64,000 bases of DNA from CAWCJL01 sp963795775 (GTDB lineage Bacteria > Acidobacteriota > Terriglobia > Terriglobales > Acidobacteriaceae), in contig CAWCJL010000002.1 in the NCBI GenBank assembly GCA_963795775.1, forward strand, positions 1-64,000. Reading direction: 5' to 3'. Under the pieces are notes generated by a model. The model was not told the DNA's origin. It was given only the letters and a program-made list of their open reading frames with translations, and searched no databases. Every line of letters starts with the position of its first letter. Positions within the stretch are counted from its first letter, which is position 1. Both the position numbers and the translations under genes were made by a program. Below are positions 34,701 through 42,037 of this stretch, in pieces.

Positions 34701-34837
34701 GGATACGTCAGAACGAGCATCGCGTAGGCGCTGGTCAGCATGACGGTGGCGAACATCGCCATCCATACAGCTTTGCCACGCAACCAATCGGTGTACACGC
34801 GTTCCTGATGCGATGAATCTCTGGCCTGCAACGTCAC
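31709..34837 (-). CDS. hybrid sensor histidine kinase with PAS, GAF and two receiver domains
   Basis: Probably 1042 residues from the GTG at 34837 (AGGA 8 bases upstream); a TTG at 34909 would add 24 residues. Order: two membrane helices (about 24-80), PAS (105-230), GAF (about 245-400), PAS (410-540), HisKA with FISTVSHELRTPLTSIRG, HATPase with LLSNAVKFSP (N box), DQGRGIPEEKLESIFDRF (G1/F) and KGGTGLGLAI (G2), then two receivers. The first receiver (about 783-895) reads AILLGLAFPDMNGW: the phospho-acceptor Asp is replaced by Gly816. The second is complete (LLVEDDED, LILDLMLPDGDG, FLTKARVQ). So phosphate can be taken only by the last receiver. The downstream CheY and Hpt genes suggest a phosphorelay; signal unknown, though the GAF and PAS domains point to a cytosolic small ligand or redox cue. 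Confidence 0.88.
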   Translation of the reverse strand: MTLQARDSSHQERVYTDWLRGKAVWMAMFATVMLTSAYAMLVLTYPDSGAFGPSLRSMLVFAGWAAVQAGFVVVCLRKLRFERRQHAAALEIAQVQAAQPEKPVLTEKRYRELFENLTEMIAMLSPSGQYIYVNTAWQHYFGKDANAALTLGSFAAAFPFAVQTEAAALLERALTGEHIEQIHLRLEDTLGRVRELEASLFCLRDGNTQGAVRCIFRDVTLRNQRERRLAMQLGVSQVIQEAIHTEDALPRILAALGTHLGFDLVHLWRASADSQTLRHGTLWMAADCVFPATLARSNGSEFAPGEGLPGQVWVRGTPMWVEDIHCDPRFRRRDAVRADQLTTCWGVPVRVGNQAIAVIELFSRSKQRENVEMMATVETVCASIGQFLARTAQEKRVTELNRQKESILNNVADGILGADQHGRVTFANPAAAAMLGTTPNALIGRFVHGIVHEDATGDPSTCASHCRIRRGFLARDGAQGQDVFYRPDGTSFPVEFSVTPMVIQGSGTGTVVNFRDVSQREALDRMKDEFISTVSHELRTPLTSIRGALGLLSTGMLSELNGKAANLLRIAVNNSDRLVRLINDILDLERMQSGRAPLSFRRCELAELIEQAMEAMAPVADAAGVQLSLEAEPVVLDADADRLVQVITNLLSNAVKFSPAQSRVVVRLENAPEGVSLSVVDQGRGIPEEKLESIFDRFQQVDASDARQKGGTGLGLAICRTIVQQHCGRIWAERNAEGGASFHVLLPAMVRRESVSIEAPAGLEQGTVLICDSDLDARTMLGNSLRDHGYTVLEAETGHETVALAHQSRPDAILLGLAFPDMNGWQTLRMLKDQETTAEVPVVVLSMCPSSDAVPETGLPTLDSADGWLSKPAEDETLFRELARVMDRGAGGIHVLLVEDDEDLTRVILATFERAGISVSHASTRKAAVQLCETIRPSLLILDLMLPDGDGFEFIDWLRQTQDLRHLPLVVYSARDLEEGERRQLRLGPTEFLTKARVQPQQVETLVRTMLRRYCERKAPQSVVLDPDGYGKERRSLWHAAY

Positions 34838-34909
34838 TCCAAGTTCCTGAACTCGGACAACGCAATCATGCTCGGCACATCCCTGCCGTCTGCGAAGCGG
34901 GCTGGGCAA

Positions 34910-35275
34910 CGGCTCGAAAGCGTTTTCCGGACGGCGTCAAACGCCGGGGATCCGCAAACGCAGCACTCGAGCACGACTGCCAGCGCGCACACAGGGCGCG
35001 GCAAAGAAAGCGACACAATAGATGCGCACAACCAGCGATCAGGGGAAAAGGTGGTTACTGCGTACGGCTATTTTGTAATTTGGATTCGGGCTTGAGTATA
35101 CGCAGCAGGGGGAGAGACTTAGCAAGCAATTTATGCATCCGGTTGCATTTTTTACAAAGAGTGCCCAGGATTCAGGGCAAACTCAGTGGAGAAAATGCCG
35201 ATTCCGACGCCGGCATGAAAAAGGGACCCGCGGTGCGAGCGCGGGTCCCTGGTCTCAAAACGGGCTGTCCGGAGG
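34910..35275. other. 366-base gene-free stretch
   Basis: Holds the terminator of the gene ending at 35276 (at 35217-35249) and, to the left, the promoter region of the hybrid kinase. An AT-rich patch (TATTTTGTAATTTGGATT, near 35070-35088) and TTTTTTACAAAG near 35152 are the only other notable composition changes. No gene seen. Confidence 0.5.
35217..35249 (-). terminator. rho-independent terminator of the deoxyhypusine-synthase-like gene
   Basis: Perfect 10-bp stem GGGACCCGCG / CGCGGGTCCC (35223-35232 and 35240-35249) with a 7-base loop; on the minus strand it is followed directly by TTTTT. It begins 27 bases after the stop codon of the minus-strand gene. Confidence 0.88.
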
Positions 35276-36337
35276 TTACGCGGTAACCGGTTCCAGCAGG
35301 CGCGACCAGTGCCTTTCCGGGCGCTCGGTATAAGCCTTCTTGTGGTACGCATACCCGGCGATCAGCGGCAGCGCCAGGGTCGCCTCGCTGTACACCATCT
35401 GCTCGTAGGTGGTATCCACCTTGCCCCAGGAACTCGCCTCCTTCAGCGTGCTGGAGGAAAGCGCGCCGTCCCGGACGTCGGCCACCGTGATCTGGATCGC
35501 ATACTTGTGCATCGGCGCCTCGGTGCCCAGAATGTCCGCCGCTACCACGATGTCCTGCGCGAAGTTCTTGGGAACGCCGCCGCCGATCATCAGCAGGCCG
35601 GTGGTCGGGTTCGCGATCTTGAGCTGCGTCAGCTCGTAGAAATCCTTGACGGAATCGATAGAGACCTTGGGCTTGTCGCCGCGCGCATGCTGGTGCGCCA
35701 CCAGGCCAAAGCCCGCCGAGCAGTCGCTGAACGCCGGCACAAAGATCGGCACATCCTTCTGGTACGCGGCGTACACAATGCTGTCCACACCGCCCTTGCC
35801 CGGGACTTTGCCATTCTTCTCGAGATAGGCGCCCATTTCGCGGATGAACTCACGCGAGCTGTAAGGCCGGGGCTGGAGCGAATCCGCGATCACCCGCGTG
35901 GTCTCGTCGCACTCGCGAAGCTCTTCTTCATCGATCAGCGTGTCATAGATGCGGTCGATCATCAGCTCGCGCAGCGTAGCGTCTTCGGTGCCCTGCTTGT
36001 ACAGTTCGTCCGCGATGTAGTGCTTAAAGCCGAGCGCCTCGAAGAAATCCTGGTCGACAATGTTCGCGCCCGTGGAAACGATCGCGTCCACCATGTTGTT
36101 GCGGATCAGGTCGATGATGACCTGCTTCAGTCCGGCACTGATCAGCGAACCGGCCAGGCACAGGATTACCCCGCAGTCGCGGTCGCGCAGCATGCGCTCG
36201 TATATCGAGGAAGCCCGGGCAAGATCACGGGAACTGTAGGCCATGCTGGCCATGGCATCGACCACCGGCACGACATTGTGCTGCTTGATATCGATGTGCT
36301 GGATGGGATGCTGGAGGAGTTCTTTTTTAGTCGCCAT
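35276..36337 (-). CDS. deoxyhypusine synthase-like enzyme
   Basis: 353 residues from ATG 36337 (an open frame further upstream is not protein-like). It aligns in length and motifs with deoxyhypusine synthase: CGVILCLAGSLISAGLKQVI, VDAIVSTGANIVDQDFFEALG, GGVDSIVYAAYQKDVPIFVPAF, LLMIGGGVPKNFAQD and the ending SSTLKEASSWGKV, where Lys306 matches the lysine that forms the enzyme-imine intermediate. Bacteria lack eIF5A, the eukaryotic and archaeal substrate. Related bacterial enzymes transfer the aminobutyl group of spermidine (or putrescine) to a small amine, for example forming homospermidine, so a polyamine role is the best guess. No other polyamine gene is nearby. It ends in a strong terminator and appears monocistronic. 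Confidence 0.82.
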   Translation of the reverse strand: MATKKELLQHPIQHIDIKQHNVVPVVDAMASMAYSSRDLARASSIYERMLRDRDCGVILCLAGSLISAGLKQVIIDLIRNNMVDAIVSTGANIVDQDFFEALGFKHYIADELYKQGTEDATLRELMIDRIYDTLIDEEELRECDETTRVIADSLQPRPYSSREFIREMGAYLEKNGKVPGKGGVDSIVYAAYQKDVPIFVPAFSDCSAGFGLVAHQHARGDKPKVSIDSVKDFYELTQLKIANPTTGLLMIGGGVPKNFAQDIVVAADILGTEAPMHKYAIQITVADVRDGALSSSTLKEASSWGKVDTTYEQMVYSEATLALPLIAGYAYHKKAYTERPERHWSRLLEPVTA

Positions 36338-36461
36338 AGAGCTCAAGAATATCAAACCGGGACGGTGCGCATTCTCGATTTCCGGCGGAATGCCCAACAT
36401 GGAACAGCAGCGGTATGTCGCCGTCATCAAGGCGGGCACCGGGCGGCTATACTCGCCTCCT

Positions 36462-37370
36462 ATGTGGGCTTTCCGGTTTCGCTCGGCCGCGCTGTTCCTC
36501 TTTCCTTGCCTGCTGACCGCGCCCGCCCTGGCCTGGGGACCGGACGGACATCGCATCATTAACCGCCTCGCGATAGAGAAACTGCCCGCCGGGGTGCCCG
36601 CCTTCCTCCGCTCGCCCGCCGCCCTGGCGGAGATTGAGTACCTGGGGCCGGAGCCGGACCGCTGGCGCAACCCAGCCGAGCCCGAGCTGAACGCAGCACA
36701 GGCTCCCGACCACTTCATCAACCTCGAAACCGCCGACATGGTAGGCCCGCTCCCCCGACGCCGCTTCGACTTCATAGCCGCGCTCTACGCTGCCGCCCTC
36801 ACCCATCCGGCGCAGGCCACAGAGCTGCGCCCCGAGAAGGTGGGCCTGCAGCCTTATGCCGCGATTGAGGTGTTCGAGCGCCTCCAGTCCGGCTTTCGCG
36901 AGTACCGGAACCTGCAGCGCGCCGGCGCTGATACCCGGCCGGCTGAGGCGGCGGTGCTCTTCTATGCCGGATGGCTGGGACATTATGTCGGCGACGGGGC
37001 CAACCCGCTCCATGTCACGGTGAACTACAACGGCTGGGTGCAGAAGGAGAACCCGAACCAGTACGTCACCACCCCGGGCATCCACGCCGAGTTCGAGAGC
37101 ACCTTCGTTCACGCCAATATCAAGCCGGCCGACGTGGCTCCGCTGGTCGCGCCGGCGCATGTGCTGCGCAGTCCTTTCACCGATTACGTCCTCTACCTGC
37201 GTGCCTCGCATACGCAGGTGGAGCACCTCTACGCCTTGGAAAAGGCGCACGGCTTTGTTGCGGCCGGTTCTCCCGCATCCCGCCACTTCGCGGCCGAACG
37301 ATTGGCCGCAGGCGCCAGCGAACTGCGCGACATGATTCTGACTGCCTGGGAAAACAGCGGTCGCCTATAG
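36462..37370 (+). CDS. S1/P1-type nuclease, secreted
   Basis: 302 residues. The signal peptide (MWAFRFRSAALFLFPCLLTAPALA) is cut directly before Trp, giving the mature N-terminus WGPDGHRIINRLA; the family uses this N-terminal Trp and the following His as zinc ligands. Further ligands are in APDHFINLE and in AGWLGHYVGDGANPLHVT (H-x3-D and H). The fold is the zinc-dependent nuclease/phospholipase C (S1/P1, PLC) fold. Nuclease P1-like activity on single-stranded nucleic acids, or phosphate scavenging, is likely; phospholipase C activity is the alternative. It is divergent from the deoxyhypusine-synthase-like gene, with 124 bases between. Confidence 0.8.
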   Translation: MWAFRFRSAALFLFPCLLTAPALAWGPDGHRIINRLAIEKLPAGVPAFLRSPAALAEIEYLGPEPDRWRNPAEPELNAAQAPDHFINLETADMVGPLPRRRFDFIAALYAAALTHPAQATELRPEKVGLQPYAAIEVFERLQSGFREYRNLQRAGADTRPAEAAVLFYAGWLGHYVGDGANPLHVTVNYNGWVQKENPNQYVTTPGIHAEFESTFVHANIKPADVAPLVAPAHVLRSPFTDYVLYLRASHTQVEHLYALEKAHGFVAAGSPASRHFAAERLAAGASELRDMILTAWENSGRL

Positions 37371-37395
37371 AGAAAGCAGACGATATGAACGGACG

Positions 37396-38499
37396 CTAAG
37401 CGCCCGATCTGACTTGCAATCGGGCAAGAGCATCTGTAGCAAGCTCCCGCGTGAGCTGATCTGCGGGCTTGGCTTTCGCGAGCTTCGCAGCCTGGCCCGC
37501 CCACATTTGCATGTAGTCCCATGAGCCGGCTTTTTCCGAGGCGGCGCGCAGAGGTGCAACCAGCGTCGCTGCATAGGGAAAATCCAGGGCGCTTTCGGAC
37601 ATCGGGCCGGCTTCCTGGATGTATCGGTTCAGAATGCCTCTGGCGGGGCGTCCACTGAAGAGATTCGTGATGGCTGTGCCTGTAGCGGTGGACTGTTCAA
37701 GCGCCTGACGGTACAGAGGAGATACCTTCGCCTCTGGACAGAAAAGGTATGCTGTGCCCAACTGCACACCCGATGCGCCAAGCGCAAATGCCGCAACAAT
37801 ACCTCTTCCGTCAGCAATCCCGCCCGCAGCGATCACGAGGAACGAAATAGCATCTGCCACCTGGGGGAGCAGGGCGAACAGCCCGGCCTGAGCCGCGACA
37901 TCGGTTTCAAGAAACATCGCCCGGTGCCCGCCCGCCTCGAAACCCTGAACGATCACTGCATCGCATCCGTGATCTTCAAGCCATTTAGCTTCGTTTACGC
38001 TTGTCGCGGAAGAGAAGATTCTCACGCCTCGCTTCTTCAGACGCTCTACGAGGGCGGGAGCGGGCAGCCCAAACTGAAAGCTGGCCACCCGCGGTCTTAC
38101 CTCCTCCACAACTTCACACATCTCTTCGTTGAACGGCAGCCTCAGACGGCTCTCCGCCACCGCTTCAATATCGAGCTCCAAGCGTTCGTAATGCGGGCTC
38201 AGGAACTTCTTCCATCTATCCTTGGCGACGTTGTCGGGAGCCGCCATAGTATGGCAGAAGAAGTTGAGGTTGAATGGGCGATCCATCCCCTCGCGGAGCG
38301 CACGGGTGGCTTCGCGTACGCCATCCGGGCTGAGTAGTGCGCAAGCCAGCGACCCCAGGGCACCGGTAGCCGAGACACTTCGCGCCAATGCAACGGAATC
38401 CGCGCCAGCCATCGGTGCCTGGATAATCGGAATTTCAAGCTCGATAAGGTCAAGCAGACGTCGATCAGGCCACGATTGCATGGTTTCATTCTCTCGCAT
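37396..38499 (-). CDS. nitronate monooxygenase-family flavoprotein
   Basis: 367 residues of the 2-nitropropane dioxygenase/NMO TIM-barrel family. Landmarks are IPIIQAPMAGADSVALARSVSATGALGSL, FNLNFFCH, CDAVIVQGFEAGGHRAMF (FMN phosphate site and the catalytic His region), VIAAGGIADGRGIVAAFALGASGVQLGTAYLFCPEA and NLFSGRPARGI. These FMN enzymes oxidise nitronates such as propionate 3-nitronate; some relatives are enoyl-ACP reductases (FabK). The QGxEAGGHR motif favours NMO. ATG at 38499 was used; ATG 38481 (MQSWPDRRLL) is also possible. Base composition is somewhat less GC-rich than its neighbours (many AT-ending codons), which may hint at separate ancestry. Confidence 0.85.
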   Translation of the reverse strand: MRENETMQSWPDRRLLDLIELEIPIIQAPMAGADSVALARSVSATGALGSLACALLSPDGVREATRALREGMDRPFNLNFFCHTMAAPDNVAKDRWKKFLSPHYERLELDIEAVAESRLRLPFNEEMCEVVEEVRPRVASFQFGLPAPALVERLKKRGVRIFSSATSVNEAKWLEDHGCDAVIVQGFEAGGHRAMFLETDVAAQAGLFALLPQVADAISFLVIAAGGIADGRGIVAAFALGASGVQLGTAYLFCPEAKVSPLYRQALEQSTATGTAITNLFSGRPARGILNRYIQEAGPMSESALDFPYAATLVAPLRAASEKAGSWDYMQMWAGQAAKLAKAKPADQLTRELATDALARLQVRSGA

Positions 38500-38589
38500 G
38501 ACTCTTCGCCAGCACCGTAATGAAGTCCAAAGACCCGATTGGGCCCGTAAAGACGGAAGTCTCGCCAGCCATCCTGGCCATCAGTACCG

Positions 38590-39480
38590 TCAGCGGGTTG
38601 CGTGAGAGAAGCTCTCCGCCTCCGCCGACGCTGCAATCATTGGGATGATCCGCAGCAGCAGCCGGGTGAACAGCGCTTCCACGCGCCGCCCGGTTTCCAT
38701 CACATCTTCGTGCACAATCGGGGCCGCTGCCGTAGCATCCACGCCGTCCGGCGCCACCCCCGCCGCCAGGTTCGTGACGCAGGAGATACCCAGCACCTCC
38801 ATGCCCATGTGCCGCGCCACGATAACCTCATGCACAGTGGACATGCCGACCAGGTCGGCGCCCAGCGTGCGAAAGGCGCGTATCTCCGCCGGCGTTTCAT
38901 AGCTCGGACCGGAAAGGCCGAGGTAGACGCCTTCGGCAAGTTCCAGGTGCTCGGCGGAGGCCGCCTGCTGCGCCAGCAGCCGGAGACGCCGCGAATACGC
39001 CTCCGTCATGTCGAAAAAGCGCGGCCCGAAGCGTGCCTCGTTTTCGCCGGCGAGTGGATTGCGGCCCGTAAAATTGATGTGGTCCGAAAGCAGCACCAGC
39101 TCCCCGGGTTTGAGATCGGCCCGGATGCCGCCGGCTGCATTTGTAACTATCAAAGTACGCGTCCCCATGCGCGCAAGCACCCGGACGGGGAACGTAACTT
39201 CTTCTGGAGCATATCCCTCGTACCCGTGGACACGGCCCTGCATCACCGCCACCGGCGTACCCTCGATCGCGCCCAGCACCATCCGCCCGCGGTGCCCGGC
39301 CACGGTGGCGTGCGGAAAATGCGGAATCTCCGCAAAGGGAACGCTCACACCGCCCGCAAGGCTTTCCGCAAAGCCGCCCAGCCCGGAGCCCAGCACCAGC
39401 GCGATCCGCGGCGGCGCCGGCGCGCGCTCCAGCAGCGAGCGCGCGGCAAACTCGGCTCTTTCGTACACAGACGGTGTCAT
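38590..39480 (-). CDS. purine nucleoside phosphorylase (PNP-II/XapA type)
   Basis: 296 residues, ATG 39480. The trimeric PNP family is shown by IALVLGSGLGGFAESL (phosphate site), FPHATVAGHRGRMVLG, VMQGRVHGYEGY, LIVTNAAGGIRADLKPGELVLLSDHINF, LSGPSYETPAEIRA and GADLVGMSTVHEVIVARHMGMEVLGISCVTNLAAG. The Glu of ETPAE and the usual base-binding Asn (VTNLAAG) are present, indicating cleavage of 6-oxopurine nucleosides (inosine, guanosine) in purine salvage. It stands alone on the minus strand, 90 bases after the nitronate monooxygenase start, and divergent from the M13 peptidase gene. Confidence 0.9.
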   Translation of the reverse strand: MTPSVYERAEFAARSLLERAPAPPRIALVLGSGLGGFAESLAGGVSVPFAEIPHFPHATVAGHRGRMVLGAIEGTPVAVMQGRVHGYEGYAPEEVTFPVRVLARMGTRTLIVTNAAGGIRADLKPGELVLLSDHINFTGRNPLAGENEARFGPRFFDMTEAYSRRLRLLAQQAASAEHLELAEGVYLGLSGPSYETPAEIRAFRTLGADLVGMSTVHEVIVARHMGMEVLGISCVTNLAAGVAPDGVDATAAAPIVHEDVMETGRRVEALFTRLLLRIIPMIAASAEAESFSHATR

Positions 39481-39705
39481 CTCGAGCCCATCATAAGCGC
39501 ACGCTGGCGGAGCTCTGTCCCGCATCGCGCCTCGCAGCATTCCCGCTGTGTCCACCCGTGACCGGCCAGCGCCGCGGCGGCTGTGTTAATTTTCTGGTGC
39601 GAAGCCTGCATGGCATGCTGTCGCGGTGTATGGGCCCCTTCATCTCGATGGCTCCAGCCCGTGCAATTCGCTTCGCGCACGAGTTCGCTTCGCCACAGGA
39701 GACGC

Positions 39706-41850
39706 ATGCCGCCCTACACTTCCCATAAATTCCAGACTTCCCCGCACCGCCGCTTGCCCGCACTTCTGCTGGGGGCCGCCGGCCTCCTGCTGGCCGCGCC
39801 GCTGTGCCTCGCCCAGAGCAGCCTTCCGGAGCTGAACGCGCTCGCCGACACGCCTTCCTCGGCCGCTCCCGTGGAACCCAAGCCGTTGAAAAGCTTTGAC
39901 CTGAGCGCAATGGACACCAGCGCCGATCCCTGTACCAACTTCTATCAGTACGCTTGCGGCAACTGGGTAAAGAACAACCCCATTCCGCCCGACCAGACCC
40001 GCTGGGGCCGCTTCCAGGAGCTTGGCGAGCGCAACCAGTACCTGCTCTACAAGGACTTGGAAGCAGCCGCGAAGCCCAGCCCCAACCGCACTCCGCTGGA
40101 AGCCAAGTATGGCGACTTCTACGCTTCCTGCATGGATACGACCACCGTCAACCAGAAAGGGATCAGCCCGCTCGAACCGGCGCTGCAGAAGATTGCCGCC
40201 CTCCATGACAAAAAGCAGTTGGCGGAGACGCTGAGCTCGCTCCAGAAACAGAACGGCCTTACCACCGCATTCTTCCGCTTCAGCGTCCAGCAGGACGAGA
40301 AGGACTCCTCCAAGCAGATTGCCGCGGTCAGCCAGGGCGGCCTGGGTCTGCCCGATCGCGACTTCTACCTGGAGCAGAACGAGCGCCAGCAGAAGATTCG
40401 CGATGCCTACGTGCAGCACATGACGGAGATGTTCAAGCTGGCAGGCGATACGCCGGAGCAGGCTGCCGCCGAAGCCAAGAGCGTGATGGCCATTGAAACC
40501 GCGCTGGCGCAGGGCTCCATCAGCCGGACGGATATGCGAGAGCCGCAGAACCGGTACCACATCATGCCGGTCACGGAACTAGAGAAGACCGCGCCCGACT
40601 TCAACTGGTCCGGCTACTTCGACACCATCGGCATCGGCCACTTCGATACGCTCAACGTGGGCCAGCCCGGGTTCGTGGAGGCGCTCGAAAAGCAGATCAG
40701 CACGCAAGATCTGGATGCCTGGAAGAGCTACCTGCGCTGGCACGCCATCCACGATGCGGCGCCGTGGCTTTCCGACAACTTCGTCAACGCAAACTTCGAG
40801 TTCTACGGCAAGACCCTCACCGGCGCCAAGGAGCTGCAGCCGCGCTGGAAGCGTTGCACGCGCCTGACCGATCAGGCCCTGGGCGAGGCCGTGGGCCAGG
40901 ACTGGGTCAAGCAGAACTTTCCCCCCAGCGCGAAGGAGAACATGGACAAGCTGGTGGCCGCGCTCGACAAGGCGCTCGGCGAGGACATCCAGCAGCTCGG
41001 GTGGATGAGCGACGCCACCAAGAAGCAAGCCGAAGCCAAGCTGGCGATGTTCCGCAACAAGATCGGCTATCCGCAGAAGTGGCGCGACTACTCGAAATTG
41101 ACCGTGGAACGCAACGATCTGCTGGGCAACGTGGATCGGGGCATCGAGTTTGAGCGCCAGCGCCAGCTCGACAAGCTGGGCAAGCCGGTGGACGAAACCG
41201 AGTGGGACATGACCCCGCCCACGGTGAACGCGTATTACGACCCCAGCATGAACGACATCAACTTCCCCGCGGGCATCCTGCAGCCGCCCTTCTATGCGCT
41301 CACGGCTGACCCCGCGGTGAACTTCGGCGGCATCGGCGTGGTCATCGGGCACGAGATGACGCACGGCTTTGACGACGAGGGCTCGAAGTACGACGGCAAG
41401 GGCAACCTGCGCGAGTGGCAGACCCCGGCCGATCGCAAAGCCTTCACCGAGCGCACCGACTGCGAAGTGCAGGAATACGGCAACTTCGAAACCGCTCCCG
41501 GACAGAACCTGAACGGCAAGCTCACCCTGGGTGAAAACACCGCGGACAACGGCGGCATTCGTATCGCTTACATGGCGCTGATGAATACGCTGGCGCAGGA
41601 AGGCAAGGACGCGCAGACGAAGAAGATCGATGGCTTCACGCCGGAGCAGCGCTTCTTCATCGCCTTCGGCCAGGTCTGGTGCTCCAACCAGACGGAGCAG
41701 TCCGCGCGCCTGCTGGCCAAGACCGATCCGCATTCGCCCGGCAAGTACCGCACCAACGGCACGGTGCAGAACTTTGACGCCTTCGGCAAGGCCTTCAATT
41801 GCAAAAAGGGCTCGCCCATGTATCCAGCCAACAGTTGCCGCGTCTGGTAG
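39706..41850 (+). CDS. M13-family metallopeptidase (PepO/neprilysin-like), secreted
   Basis: 714 residues. ATG 39706 has AGGAGA 8 bases upstream; a signal peptide (LPALLLGAAGLLLAAPLCLA-QS) follows. The catalytic domain has IGHEMTHGFDDEG (His549, Glu550, His553) and GENTADNGG (Glu610), and the protein ends in CRVW, the typical C-x-x-W finish of M13 proteins. Other family blocks: NFYQYACGNWVKNNPIPPDQ near the N-terminus, VNAYYDPSMNDINFPAGILQPPF, and FFIAFGQVWCSN. M13 enzymes cut short peptides outside the cell or in the periplasm. A strong terminator follows at 41873. Confidence 0.93.
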   Translation: MPPYTSHKFQTSPHRRLPALLLGAAGLLLAAPLCLAQSSLPELNALADTPSSAAPVEPKPLKSFDLSAMDTSADPCTNFYQYACGNWVKNNPIPPDQTRWGRFQELGERNQYLLYKDLEAAAKPSPNRTPLEAKYGDFYASCMDTTTVNQKGISPLEPALQKIAALHDKKQLAETLSSLQKQNGLTTAFFRFSVQQDEKDSSKQIAAVSQGGLGLPDRDFYLEQNERQQKIRDAYVQHMTEMFKLAGDTPEQAAAEAKSVMAIETALAQGSISRTDMREPQNRYHIMPVTELEKTAPDFNWSGYFDTIGIGHFDTLNVGQPGFVEALEKQISTQDLDAWKSYLRWHAIHDAAPWLSDNFVNANFEFYGKTLTGAKELQPRWKRCTRLTDQALGEAVGQDWVKQNFPPSAKENMDKLVAALDKALGEDIQQLGWMSDATKKQAEAKLAMFRNKIGYPQKWRDYSKLTVERNDLLGNVDRGIEFERQRQLDKLGKPVDETEWDMTPPTVNAYYDPSMNDINFPAGILQPPFYALTADPAVNFGGIGVVIGHEMTHGFDDEGSKYDGKGNLREWQTPADRKAFTERTDCEVQEYGNFETAPGQNLNGKLTLGENTADNGGIRIAYMALMNTLAQEGKDAQTKKIDGFTPEQRFFIAFGQVWCSNQTEQSARLLAKTDPHSPGKYRTNGTVQNFDAFGKAFNCKKGSPMYPANSCRVW

Positions 41851-41872
41851 CCGCCGCCGCGCGTTAAGACCA

Positions 41873-41903
41873 GGGTCCGGTTGCGCACCGGACCCTTTCT
41901 CTT
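41873..41903 (+). terminator. rho-independent terminator after the M13 peptidase
   Basis: Perfect 9-bp stem GGGTCCGGT / ACCGGACCC (41873-41881 and 41887-41895), 5-base loop, then TTTCTCTT. It starts 22 bases after the stop codon. Confidence 0.85.
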
Positions 41904-42037
41904 GCACACCGCCGGGCCGCTGAGTAGCCGAAAGCCCCACTGCCCTTTTACAATCGTGACGGGTTACCCCACAACACAGATCATGCTGCGTGTGCAGCTC
42001 TGGCGAATTTCCTCGCGCGCCAGGATGAAGGATTTCG

